The notes beneath the pieces are model-generated. The model searched no databases and was not told the origin of the DNA. It saw nothing but the letters and a program-made list of their open reading frames with translations. This document shows positions 17,776 to 25,975 of a DNA stretch of 64,000 nucleotides, one piece after another. The stretch is from Nostoc sp. C052 (GTDB lineage: Bacteria > Cyanobacteriota > Cyanobacteriia > Cyanobacteriales > Nostocaceae), in NCBI RefSeq assembly GCF_013393905.1, contig NZ_CP040272.1:4212001-4276000 (forward strand), given 5' to 3'. Both the position numbers and the translations under genes were made by a program. The first letter of the stretch is position 1. Each line of letters begins with the position of its first letter.

Positions 17776-18339
17776 ATGAATACTAAAATATCCCACTATT
17801 ATTTGATAATCGATCTTGAAGCTACATGCTGTAATAGTAAAACTATTCCCCGTCACGAAATGGAAATCATCGAAATTGGTGCGGTGATGCTCAATCGAAC
17901 AACGTGGGAAATTGATTCTGAATTTCAGCAATTTATCCAACCTGTGAGACATCCACAACTGACAGATTTTTGCACCGAATTGACTAGTATTCGGCAGCAA
18001 GATGTTGACGAAGCACCAAAATTTTTAGAGGCAATTTCTCGCTTCAAACAATGGATTGATTCATTTCCCAACCATATTTTTTGTTCTTGGGGCAATTACG
18101 ACAAAAAGCAATTTATTCAAGATTGCGCGTTTCATAATTTCTCTTATCCTTTTACTTCAGAACACATAAATATCAAAGAGGAATTTTCAGAATATCTTGG
18201 CGTGTCTAAAAAATTTGGTATGGCACTAGCTCTCAATGAGTTGGGAATAGAATTAAAAGGCACACACCATCGTGGTATTGATGATGCCCGCAACATTGCA
18301 GCTATCTACAGACAGATGAAAAACAAACAACTAAGCTGA
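17776..18339 (+). CDS. DEDDh 3'-5' exonuclease (RNase T / KapD-like)
   Basis: The 187-residue protein is a single exonuclease domain. ExoI motif IIDLEATC supplies the Asp and Glu, ExoII is SWGNYDKKQF, and ExoIII HHRGIDDARNIAAIY holds the His and Asp. These acidic residues bind two metals and hydrolyse the 3' end of DNA or RNA. The sequence resembles the KapD/ERI-1-like group (IEIGAVMLN, FCTELTSIRQQDVD), whose members act on RNA; substrate cannot be decided here. ATG 17776 is chosen over an upstream TTG. The gene is separated from the membrane protein by about 180 bases and likely has its own promoter. Confidence 0.88.
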   Translation: MNTKISHYYLIIDLEATCCNSKTIPRHEMEIIEIGAVMLNRTTWEIDSEFQQFIQPVRHPQLTDFCTELTSIRQQDVDEAPKFLEAISRFKQWIDSFPNHIFCSWGNYDKKQFIQDCAFHNFSYPFTSEHINIKEEFSEYLGVSKKFGMALALNELGIELKGTHHRGIDDARNIAAIYRQMKNKQLS

Positions 18340-18521
18340 ATAATCGAAAATTCTTAGTCGTGTAGCCTAGCTAAAGTAGCGGATAGTATCTAGCTATTAT
18401 GGTGTAGACAAGATGTTCCTAAACTACAGGCGAGACGCCCACACATAACAGAATTATTATTCTTCTTAACAAAGGAATTTTTTAGTTACAAGGTTTGAAT
18501 TATAGATTGAACAAAATAAAA

Positions 18522-18750
18522 CAGGAGTCAGAATACAGAATGGGCTACGCCCCGCTGCGCTAACAGAATTCAGAAAACTCTACCCATAAAGGGATAGAGT
18601 TTTCAGGCGAGAATATTTTAATTTTTTTCGCCCACCAGGGGCGAAAGCGCGTAGCGGGACGAAGTACGGTTTTAACCAATATTCATTACCCACTCGTACA
18701 GAATTCATACTGTTAGCGGTAGCGGGGCGTTTAGCCCATTCTGACTCCTG
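18522..18750. repeat. 229-bp element with long inverted ends and internal hairpins
   Basis: The left end (18522-18571) and right end (18701-18750) are near-perfect inverted copies about 50 bases long. Both run CAGGAGTCAGAAT, GGGCT, CGCCCCGCT, GCTAACAG and GAATTC with small indels. Between them are a hairpin at 18574-18603 (AAAACTCTA arms) and another at 18627-18645 (TTCGCCC arms). The element has no coding frame and no clear target duplication. It may be a non-autonomous element or a large structured repeat. Confidence 0.7.
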
Positions 18751-18776
18751 AGTTCTGAATTCTGTTTGATAAAAGT

Positions 18777-18808
18777 TTATACCAATTTGAAAAATGGTTA
18801 CGACAGAT
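18777..18808. repeat. Interspersed repeat with ATACCAATTTGA core
   Basis: A 32-base sequence starting TTATACCAATTTGA is repeated with few changes at 54121-54152. Both copies are followed within about 70 bases by CTAAAATC heptamers. This is a dispersed repeat family; no function is evident. Confidence 0.6.
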
Positions 18809-19012
18809 GGATTAATAGAACCCAGACAGAGAAGGCGATTCCCAATCCAAAATCTAAAATCTAAAATCTAAAATGGCATTAGCTATATTTATTTTTGCTC
18901 TAATTACCTGACAACTAAGGTAATATACGTATTATTTGGCTTGATTTAGCTGCAAAACAACAGTCTACGATCAGATTAGAAGCCAATAATATTGATTTTG
19001 AGGCCGCAATTT

Positions 19013-19807
19013 ATGATAAGATTTGGGGGAAAAACGATAGTTTTTTTCTTTACAACAATCATTTTGACAATTCTGCTAAGTTCTCATGAACTAGTACTAA
19101 TAGCTGAGGCACAATCTTCTACACCAACACCAACAGCTGCTAGATCGTTTACCAATATAGCTTATCCTAATAGGGCATTAAGTGCTTTCCCAGCACAGCT
19201 ACCACCATTGCCTTATGCTTATGGGGCACTAGAAAAAGCTATTGATGCAGAAACAATGAAATTGCATCATGATGCACATCATGCCACCTATGTCAAAAAC
19301 TTAAATGACGCATTGAAGCAGTATCCAGATTTGCAAAAAAGAAGTGTTGAAAGTTTACTACTGGATTTAAACAGCGTACCTGAAGATATTCGGACAAAGG
19401 TACGTAATAACGCTGGTGGTCATCTCAACCATACGATTTTTTGGCAACTGATGAGTCCCCAAGGTGGAGGAGAACCATCAGGAGCGATCGCTCAAGAAAT
19501 TAACCAAACTTTTGGCAGTTTTGACGCCTTTAAAAAACAGTTTAATGCAGCGGGTACTACTCGTTTCGGTAGTGGTTGGGTTTGGCTAGTACGTAACCCC
19601 CAAAATCAACTCCAGATTGTCACTACAGCAAATCAAGATAACCCAATTACGGACGGTTCATATCCGATTATCGGTAATGATTTGTGGGAACATGCTTATT
19701 ACCTTAAATATCGCAACCGTAGGGCTGAGTATTTGAATAATTGGTGGAATGTGGTGAATTGGCCGCAGATTAACAGGCGATACCTTTCCTTGGGAACGCC
19801 ACGCTAA
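19013..19807 (+). CDS. sodA: Exported Mn/Fe superoxide dismutase
   Basis: The enzyme dismutates superoxide to oxygen and peroxide. An N-terminal hydrophobic segment (about residues 9-30, possible cleavage after AEA) is followed by a Pro/Thr-rich linker, so the enzyme is exported or membrane-anchored. The catalytic core starts at LPPLPYAYGALEKAID and has the metal ligands His in LHHDAHHATYV and HLNHTIFW, plus Asp/His in DLWEHAYYL. GGHLNH and the Gln of ANQDNP favour manganese. Length is 264 residues from ATG 19013; a TTG at 18992 is an alternative. Cyanobacteria such as Anabaena have a membrane-associated MnSOD of this layout. An intrinsic terminator follows. Confidence 0.9.
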   Translation: MIRFGGKTIVFFFTTIILTILLSSHELVLIAEAQSSTPTPTAARSFTNIAYPNRALSAFPAQLPPLPYAYGALEKAIDAETMKLHHDAHHATYVKNLNDALKQYPDLQKRSVESLLLDLNSVPEDIRTKVRNNAGGHLNHTIFWQLMSPQGGGEPSGAIAQEINQTFGSFDAFKKQFNAAGTTRFGSGWVWLVRNPQNQLQIVTTANQDNPITDGSYPIIGNDLWEHAYYLKYRNRRAEYLNNWWNVVNWPQINRRYLSLGTPR

Positions 19808-19840
19808 CGATTTAGTACCATTCGCTTATAGACATCTATA

Positions 19841-19870
19841 CAAAGCTACCTATGGAGGTAGCTTTGTTTT
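19841..19870 (+). terminator. Intrinsic terminator of the superoxide dismutase gene
   Basis: A perfect 11-bp stem (CAAAGCTACCT and complement) with a four-base loop is followed by TTTT, 34 bases after the stop codon. Confidence 0.85.
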
Positions 19871-19898
19871 AGATAGATTCTAAATCGCCGTAACATAA

Positions 19899-21299
19899 TT
19901 ACGAATTACGACTTGTTAAAGAGTGCTGTTTATAACGCACTATACATAGTAGAACAATTAACAATATAAGCGCTTTCATCATCGATGGCTCCACTACCTT
20001 CCTCACTTCCGTAGGGGGTTTAGGAGTAACATTACACGGAATCTCCATGATCTGTGTGTGAGCGGAACCATTACCACTAGGAGTCAGATCGCATTCACCT
20101 TTGTTGGTGAGAGACAAAGGTGTATTTGCTGGAGAAGGTGTATTTGTTGGAGAAGGTGTATTTGTTGGAGAAGGTGTATTTGTTGGAGAAGGTGTATTTG
20201 TTGGAGAAGGTGTATTTGCTGGAGAAGGTGTATTTGCTGGAGAAACTGATGATTTAGCTGAAGAACTATTACCACTCAGTAGTAGAAGCAGAATTAAACC
20301 AAGACCTGCAACTCCGATTATTGGCCCGAGTGGAAATGAATCAGAATTGTCGGGTGTCAAAACATCTCCCTCAGAACCAGGGAAAGCATCGAAAGCAATT
20401 GTTTCTCCATCCAAGGGTGCTGGATTGTCACTTAATAAAGTATCTCCGGCGATATCTTCTCCTAATATCTGATTAAATTCTTGTGGAATCCCGTTATTGG
20501 GACGTCCGAGTTCCCCACCGTCTTCGGAGTATGGAAAGGATAGTACTTCAAAAATCTTCTGTTGGAGTTGATTCTGATCTCCAGAACTCAACGCCTCCAA
20601 GCCTGTAGAGATTTTATTTAAATAAAAATTTGTCATCTCTGGCGATAGACCTAGAGATTGAATCTGCTCATTAATGTTGGGAATTTTCGAGGCCTCTTCA
20701 AACAGCAGTCGTCCGTATGACAATTTTAGGTCTAGTAACCCACTACGGAGGCTAACTGAGTTATCGACTCCTGAGTACGGTGCCCAGTAGAACTGCTTAG
20801 TTACAAGTCCGAGTCCTTCTACTGGATTGCGACCAAAAGGTTGTCCAAGAAGGTATTGAGATCCATCCATGATTGTGGGAGATGCATTTCTCCAAAATGA
20901 GGCGTAAGGCACCGCAGAGAGATTAGGATTATTGCCGTAAAAGCTAGCGAAATTCTGAAAGTTTTTCTCACCACCAGCTGCTCGCATCAGGAGGTTTTGA
21001 TAACTAGTTCCGTTATTTAACTCCACTAATTGTTGGATTACCGATCCTGTTTTATTGCAGGTCAGACCAAATCCCACATCACATGCAGGAATGACTCGCA
21101 TCTGGTTCAAATTCTGGTTATTGAGTTGGTACTGGAGATACTCAGACTCCAGTCCTTGTTGGATACCATAGCGGCCAACATTTAACTGTGCAAAAGCAGA
21201 TTGACATGTAGTAAGTACTACTGCAACAGATGAAAATGCGATCGCTGCAAACCGACTCGCTTTCGACATCGTAATTCTTTGAACAATTGATTTAGGCAA
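19899..21299 (-). CDS. Exported protein with SPxNTP repeats, unknown function
   Basis: A 466-residue protein with a signal peptide (about residues 15-38, cleavage after SAFA). A globular part of about 270 residues follows that I do not recognise (NVGRYGIQQGLESEYLQYQLN, CDVGFGLTCNKTG). A transmembrane helix lies at about 327-342 (LGPIIGVAGLGLILLLLLSG). Beyond it are seven copies of the hexapeptide SP(A/T)NTP and, near the C-terminus, a second hydrophobic helix (MMKALILLIVLLCIV). The repeat is a likely extended linker on one membrane face. The downstream-oriented neighbour at 21452-22093 is another exported unknown on the same strand, 150 bases upstream, so the two may be functionally linked. 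A second ATG, 11 codons in, is a possible start. Confidence 0.8.
   Translation of the reverse strand: MPKSIVQRITMSKASRFAAIAFSSVAVVLTTCQSAFAQLNVGRYGIQQGLESEYLQYQLNNQNLNQMRVIPACDVGFGLTCNKTGSVIQQLVELNNGTSYQNLLMRAAGGEKNFQNFASFYGNNPNLSAVPYASFWRNASPTIMDGSQYLLGQPFGRNPVEGLGLVTKQFYWAPYSGVDNSVSLRSGLLDLKLSYGRLLFEEASKIPNINEQIQSLGLSPEMTNFYLNKISTGLEALSSGDQNQLQQKIFEVLSFPYSEDGGELGRPNNGIPQEFNQILGEDIAGDTLLSDNPAPLDGETIAFDAFPGSEGDVLTPDNSDSFPLGPIIGVAGLGLILLLLLSGNSSSAKSSVSPANTPSPANTPSPTNTPSPTNTPSPTNTPSPTNTPSPANTPLSLTNKGECDLTPSGNGSAHTQIMEIPCNVTPKPPTEVRKVVEPSMMKALILLIVLLCIVRYKQHSLTSRNS
20119..20244. repeat. Seven 18-bp tandem repeats inside a coding region
   Basis: Seven perfect-length copies of GGTGTATTTG(C/T)TGGAGAA encode SP(A/T)NTP on the minus strand. 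The only variation is C/T at one position, changing Ala and Thr. Copy number probably varies between strains. Confidence 0.95.
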
Positions 21300-21330
21300 G
21301 ATGCACCTCCACTAAACGACAACGATTTAA

Positions 21331-21451
21331 TTGGGGATTGGGGATTGGGAATTGAAAAGAGGCACGGGGTGCGGGGAGCGGAGGGGAAAACTCTTCTCCC
21401 TTGCTCCCTGCTCCCTTACCTCCCCTGCTCCCTCATTCCCCATTGCCCAAT
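21331..21451. repeat. Purine/pyrimidine-asymmetric interspersed repeat
   Basis: The spacer has GGGGATTGGGGATTGGGAATTG on the left and complementary CATTCCCCATTGCCCAATTC on the right, with GGGAGCGG and CTCCCTGCTCCC blocks inside. Similar blocks occur at 28430-28529, 29551-29660 and 58840-58875. It can form a long imperfect hairpin. Confidence 0.6.
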
Positions 21452-22093
21452 TCAACTCTTAGGTAAATAAATGTTGATCGTGATTCCTGTACCTTTGAGA
21501 TTTCCTGGTGAGAGTGTGTGATACAAGACCAATCCCCGGTTTGGTTGGTCGAAAAGAAACCCCCGACGTGTGGGTTTGATCTTCCCTTGCTTTACTAAAG
21601 AAACGAAGGCTTCTAAATATCTACGAATACCTTGACGGTTCTCTTGAGTAGTATTCGTATGATGCTCAATCAGCATCATAAAGAAGTCCAAACTACGATT
21701 TTCCTGCCCCTGAATCAGACTGCCCTCATCTAAAAAAGAGCTTGCTATAAGCCTGTTATCAACTTGTTTAACCTTAAATAGAGTAAAGTAACGCCCTTCT
21801 TTTTTAGGATCGTTCGCATAGCAGACCCAAGAACCCTCTTTATTCTGTGTAAAACCCTGTTCAGCAAGGTAAGAAAGTAAAGAGTTATTTGTCTTAGTTT
21901 GTGGTGGAGGCAATAAGTCTTCAATCGGATCTAAAGAGCAAATCCTCTGTGTTGCTTTCGGTTGAGAAACAGCATGATTCTCCCGGAGACGGACGCGTAG
22001 AGGTCTGTCATCAGCCATTGCCATGCTAGACATGGCAGCCAAAAAAGATACTTGGAGAGCGATCGCTCCAAACAAACTAACAATGATATTCAT
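21452..22093 (-). CDS. Exported protein of unknown function
   Basis: A 213-residue protein with a signal peptide (about residues 1-27, cleavage near SMAMA). The mature part has two cysteines (RICSLDPIEDLL and SWVCYANDP) that could form a disulfide. It also has the stretch RYFTLFKVKQVDNRLIASSFLDEG and a helical segment, ENRSLDFFMMLIEHH. I do not recognise the family. It sits 152 bases upstream of the SPxNTP protein on the same strand, separated by an interspersed repeat. Its upstream region is long and AT-rich. Confidence 0.7.
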   Translation of the reverse strand: MNIIVSLFGAIALQVSFLAAMSSMAMADDRPLRVRLRENHAVSQPKATQRICSLDPIEDLLPPPQTKTNNSLLSYLAEQGFTQNKEGSWVCYANDPKKEGRYFTLFKVKQVDNRLIASSFLDEGSLIQGQENRSLDFFMMLIEHHTNTTQENRQGIRRYLEAFVSLVKQGKIKPTRRGFLFDQPNRGLVLYHTLSPGNLKGTGITINIYLPKS

Positions 22094-22967
22094 GTTTTTC
22101 CTGTTACTCTTAGTTACTTTGTTAATAATCGATTTTTTACTAAATCAAGATTGATCTAGCAGTCCTAAATCATTTGTTGAATTTAAGTATTTGTCTCATT
22201 TGGTAGAGGTAGCTTAAGTTTTCACCAATCAAATAGAACTTTTATATACAGGTAACTAAATACAAAAATAATCAATATCTAAATAAAACACACAATACGC
22301 ATGTATCGTTGACAACACAAATCGGGCTTTTTGATATTTTTACATATACAAAAAACAGTTGACATTGTGTCAAAATTTTTCTATTTACTCTTGTCTAATT
22401 TTTTGCCATTCCAAAAGTTTTTTATGCCTTTTTAGCTGGCTGATATGATTCCTAAAAAGGCTTTGTTTAGCTCTTTAGTATCTTGTATAAGCAAAATCTC
22501 AAAAGCTCCATGCCTTGCAGATTGGTGCTTTCGTTGATTTCCTGGATAGGTCGAATAATTTTTTGTTCTTTGGAAGCAGCACATTTAACTAGCTGTTTCA
22601 GCATGGTTGCAATTTGATGTATAAAATAATATCTCCCTGACAGTAAAATAATATTACCATGAGCTTGAGACGTGCAACAGTATTGTGGACAGTTATCAAA
22701 GTTGTACACTGGGAATTGTCACCACCTCTTCATTAAATTTCATGGCAAATAGACCAGATATAGAGGTTAAACACATCTAAATTACTCTTGATCGAAACCA
22801 ACCCTAAGAAGCAACAAAAAATCAGTATTTCCAGTTTTATTTACTTTTCAAGCCTCAAAGCGATTACTAAGCCGGGCTACGCCAACCCGAAAATCTTTGT
22901 CGGTAAGCAAGGATTAATGAGATTATTATTGGACTTATTGAGAATATTTTAATCTTATTGACATTGT
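22094..22967. other. Long AT-rich intergenic region
   Basis: About 870 bases with no convincing gene. A short palindrome TTGACATTGTGTCAA at 22359-22373 could be an operator or -35 region upstream of the exported-protein gene, but this is weak. An 80-codon minus-strand frame at 22467-22709 lacks family resemblance and is not called. The segment 22870-22895 holds a GGGCTACGCC-type repeat. Confidence 0.4.
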
Positions 22968-23160
22968 GCGATCGCTCTTTTTAACGAACCACAGAGGCGC
23001 AGAGAACACAGAGGAAAGAGAGAGCGATCGCACACTAGATATTTTGTAGGCGATCGCTTTTTTTAACGAACCGCAGAGGCGCAGAGAACACAGAGGAAGA
23101 AGAGAGCGATCGCACTGTGGAGTTTTTACAGGCAATCGCCTTTTTTAAACGAACCACAAA
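22968..23160. repeat. 82-bp tandem repeat, 2.3 copies, with HIP1 sites
   Basis: Units start at 22968, 23050 and 23132 (partial), exactly 82 bases apart. Each opens with GCGATCGC(T), then a T-run and AACGAACC(A/G)CAGAGGCGC, then AGAACACAGAGGAA and a second GCGATCGC. The CAGAGGCGCAGAG core is a dispersed cyanobacterial repeat, seen in diverged form at 60324-60370. Confidence 0.9.
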
Positions 23161-23172
23161 CTACGCAAATAA

Positions 23173-23904
23173 TTATTTTTCCGCTATTTTAGTAGCGATC
23201 GCTCTCCCAATGTCATGGAAGTATTGTTTAGTTACGCCAAAAGCTACAGGATGTTTAGCGATAACAAACACAGTCTGAGTATTTTGACAAATTAAGAAAC
23301 CTTCTGAAGTTGGTGAAAACTCAATATCCGTTATTTTTTCAGTTATTCTTCTCCAATAATCTTTAAATCCTATACCATAGAAAACAACAGCTTTAGGTTG
23401 ATGTTCTTTTATTCTTTGACTAATATGATTTATTCGCTTTTCAAGACAATATTTTTTATAAGTATCTTTATTAGATAAAAAAGTAAGCTGAGAATGTTCA
23501 CCATATATCCAATGTTTAAGAGATGGTGAGGGTAAAGGTAATAATTCTAATAAACAAGTCTCTTTATCTTTTCTAGCTAATTCGTTTATTTGATATTTAA
23601 GGACATCTTCTATATGAATATTCACTGTTCCTTTAGCACTTAAGAGAATGCGAATCAATTTATTCCATGTTGGTTGTATGTTTTCGTCCCATGTTCCCAT
23701 ATCTATATGATATTCTGCAACATCATCTATTTCACATCTGCCCCTGTTTGACCATATATTTATTCTTTTTTCAATATCTTGAAAATCTTCTCCTCTTTCT
23801 TCCATACCAATAAACCAATAATTTCCTTTATAATTACCATATCCATAAAATGTATCAACTCTTTCTTCTAGAAACTCATCATTAAAAAAATCTTGACTTA
23901 ACAT
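23173..23904 (-). CDS. Unknown protein, possible uracil-DNA-glycosylase fold
   Basis: A 243-residue soluble protein. Features suggesting the uracil-DNA-glycosylase superfamily are an N-terminal hydrophobic strand followed by a glycine/acidic turn (NYWFIGMEERGED), a central AVVFYGIGFKDYW strand-turn, and a C-terminal FVIAKHPVAFG in the place of the superfamily HP motif. These are weak similarities and no key catalytic residue can be assigned with confidence. The coding sequence is more AT-rich than its neighbours, with many AAA/ATA/TTT codons, which suggests recent acquisition. It stands alone between an 82-bp repeat and the pnt operon. Enzymatic activity is not claimed. Confidence 0.6.
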   Translation of the reverse strand: MLSQDFFNDEFLEERVDTFYGYGNYKGNYWFIGMEERGEDFQDIEKRINIWSNRGRCEIDDVAEYHIDMGTWDENIQPTWNKLIRILLSAKGTVNIHIEDVLKYQINELARKDKETCLLELLPLPSPSLKHWIYGEHSQLTFLSNKDTYKKYCLEKRINHISQRIKEHQPKAVVFYGIGFKDYWRRITEKITDIEFSPTSEGFLICQNTQTVFVIAKHPVAFGVTKQYFHDIGRAIATKIAEK

Positions 23905-24069
23905 AACTCTGTTATTTTACTTGGAAAATTAAAATTTGTTAGTCAAAAGTAATTGAGTATACATTGAATGTCAAGTAAAATAACCAAACTGAAAATTTTC
24001 CTAAATTATCAAGTCTATAATAAATAAACTTTCTATTCTTTGCGCCTTTGCATGAGGTAATTCCCCAAC

Positions 24070-24108
24070 AAAAAACTTGCCTCAGAAGCATCAAACCCCC
24101 AAGGCAAG
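24070..24108 (-). terminator. Intrinsic terminator of the pnt operon
   Basis: Read on the minus strand, CTTGCCT and AGGCAAG form a 7-bp stem with a 19-base loop, followed by six T residues. It begins 52 bases after the pntB stop codon. Confidence 0.7.
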
Positions 24109-24159
24109 CCAACTCTCTATATTCTTTCTTTACTCCGCGCCCTTTGCGGTTCGTTTCTC

Positions 24160-25566
24160 TTAAAGTTGCTTCACTTCAGAAACCAACTTCGACACCATAT
24201 CCTTAGCGCCACCAAAAAGCATCGTCGTTTTATCCTTGTAGAACAACTCATTATCTACACCGGCAAAACCCGTACTCATCCCGCGCTTAATTACAATCGT
24301 CTGCTTCGCCCGATCTACTTCCAAAATTGGCATACCATAAATTGGGCTATTTGTATCACTCCGCGCCGCCGGATTTACCACATCATTTGCCCCAATTACT
24401 AAAGCCACATCAGCTTGATCAAACTGGGGATTAATATCATCCATATCGTACAACTGCGTATAAGGCACATTTGCCTCCGCCAACAACACATTCATGTGTC
24501 CCGGCATTCTCCCAGCAACAGGGTGAATGGCATACTTGACATCAACGCCCATTTTTTCTAACTGATCTGACAATTCCCGGACGCTATGTTGCGCTTGGGC
24601 AACTGCCATACCATAACCAGGTACAATTACCACAGAACGGGCATAACCCAACATCATCGCCCCTTCTTCAGGATCGATGCTGCGGACGCTTTGATCGGTT
24701 GCACCACCACTAGCAGCACCACCACCAGAACTAGAACCAGTACCAAAAGCGCTGAACAGCACACTAAATAAGGAGCGGTTCATCGCCTTACACATAATCT
24801 CGGTGAGGATTAAGCCGGAGGCTCCCACCAAAGCACCAGCGATGATTAACATATTGTTCATCACCACAAATCCAGCCGCCGCCGCCGCCACACCTGACAA
24901 CGAGTTCAACAGCGAGATTACTACTGGCATATCGCCGCCACCAATGGGGATGACGAACATCACGCCTAGCACCAATGAAACGCCAACCACTCCCAAGAAT
25001 ATGGGTAAACTATCTGGTGTGATGATTAAGTAGGCACTACCTACTATATAAGCACCCAGAAGCAAGAGGTTAAATGGTTGCTGGAATGGAAATGTAATCG
25101 GGGAACCGCTAATTAAACCTTGCAATTTGGCAAAGGCGAGAAAACTACCGGTGAATGTAACACCACCGATTAACACGTCCAATAGCATGGAAATGTTGAC
25201 ATCTAGGGGTATCGGCTGAGAACTATCTAATAACCGCCAGAATTCGGCAACGGCTACTAATGCCGAAGCCGCACCACCCAAACCGTTGAGTAAACCCACC
25301 ATTTGGGGCATTTCGGTCATTTGGACTTTGTAGGCAACGATCGCACCAATTCCCGATCCAATCGCCAAGCCCAACAATATCATCTCGTAGTTCAACACAT
25401 GCTGATCGAGCATTGTTGCCACGATCGCTAGTAGCATCCCCACAGCCGCGACGAGATTACCATTCCTCGCTGTAGCAGGCGATCCCAGCTTTTTCAAGCC
25501 CAGAATAAATAACGATGCAGCGACTAAGTACGTCAGCTGAATGCCAGTTGGTAAAAAGTCGCTCAC
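24160..25566 (-). CDS. pntB: NAD(P) transhydrogenase subunit beta
   Basis: PntB forms most of the membrane domain and the NADP(H)-binding domain of the proton-translocating transhydrogenase, which moves hydride between NADH and NADP+ using the proton gradient. The 468-residue protein has eight or nine hydrophobic helices up to about residue 270. The NADP-binding domain follows, with VIVPGYGMAVAQAQH, GRMPGHMNVLLAEA, VALVIGANDVVNPAA and GMSTGFAGVDNELFY. The start is a GTG overlapping the preceding stop as GTGA, which indicates translational coupling with the second alpha subunit. A Gly/Ser-rich linker (about 275-287) joins the two domains. Confidence 0.96.
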   Translation of the reverse strand: MSDFLPTGIQLTYLVAASLFILGLKKLGSPATARNGNLVAAVGMLLAIVATMLDQHVLNYEMILLGLAIGSGIGAIVAYKVQMTEMPQMVGLLNGLGGAASALVAVAEFWRLLDSSQPIPLDVNISMLLDVLIGGVTFTGSFLAFAKLQGLISGSPITFPFQQPFNLLLLGAYIVGSAYLIITPDSLPIFLGVVGVSLVLGVMFVIPIGGGDMPVVISLLNSLSGVAAAAAGFVVMNNMLIIAGALVGASGLILTEIMCKAMNRSLFSVLFSAFGTGSSSGGGAASGGATDQSVRSIDPEEGAMMLGYARSVVIVPGYGMAVAQAQHSVRELSDQLEKMGVDVKYAIHPVAGRMPGHMNVLLAEANVPYTQLYDMDDINPQFDQADVALVIGANDVVNPAARSDTNSPIYGMPILEVDRAKQTIVIKRGMSTGFAGVDNELFYKDKTTMLFGGAKDMVSKLVSEVKQL

Positions 25567-25856
25567 GCCTTAATCTCCTTCTTCTTGAACATTTGCAACA
25601 TTCTGTCTGTCACTAAAAAACCACCTACAACGTTGACTGTTGCTAATACCACAGCAATCAAACCAAGAATTACTGACACATTCGTTTCTCTAGCACCAGC
25701 AGCAACTATTGCTCCAAGTACCGAAATGCCTGAAATCGCGTTTGAGCCTGACATCAAGGGCGTGTGTAAAGTCGGCGGGATTTTGTTGATGACTTCAAAG
25801 CCAATAAAAGATGCCAAAACAAATACAAACAAAGCAGCAAGTAATGCCTCTGTCAT
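25563..25856 (-). CDS. NAD(P) transhydrogenase subunit alpha, part 2 (membrane part)
   Basis: A 97-residue protein with three hydrophobic helices (residues about 3-18, 37-57 and 62-85), corresponding to the membrane segment of alpha. In cyanobacteria the alpha subunit is split into a soluble NAD-binding protein and this short membrane protein. Motifs include FIGFEVINKIPPTLHTPLMSGSNAISGI, diagnostic of the family. The ATG at 25856 is preferred; a longer frame upstream runs through heptamer repeats and is not supported. It overlaps pntB by four bases. Confidence 0.93.
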   Translation of the reverse strand: MTEALLAALFVFVLASFIGFEVINKIPPTLHTPLMSGSNAISGISVLGAIVAAGARETNVSVILGLIAVVLATVNVVGGFLVTDRMLQMFKKKEIKA

Positions 25857-25893
25857 GAAATCAAAACTCCTTGTATAAATGGGAATGGGGCGA

Positions 25894-25960
25894 TTCAATT
25901 TTGGATTTTGGATTTTGGATTTTGGATTAAATTTCAATCTAAAATCTAAAATCTAAAATT
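25894..25960. repeat. TTTTGGA heptamer array with inverted partner
   Basis: Between the two alpha subunit genes, three to four TTTTGGA units face three ATCTAAA units, giving an imperfect palindrome. The AAAATCTAAAATCT pattern recurs at 18848-18875, so this is a dispersed heptamer repeat. It lies inside the pnt transcript and could influence mRNA stability. Confidence 0.65.
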
Positions 25961-25975
25961 CTTACTCCTCACTCC

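Noticed and set aside
20119..20244. Regular repeats resembling a CRISPR array
   Set aside because: Units are 18 bases with no spacers and encode SPxNTP in frame; this is a coding tandem repeat.
22359..22373. TTGACATTGTGTCAA palindrome as an operator
   Set aside because: Six-base arms are too short to exclude chance and no second site is seen.
22467..22709. 80-codon minus-strand open frame in the long intergenic region
   Set aside because: No ribosome binding site, odd composition and no family resemblance; probably chance or a very old remnant.
25857..25937. N-terminal extension of the second pnt alpha subunit
   Set aside because: The extra codons run through TTTTGGA heptamer repeats; the ATG at 25856 fits the family length.
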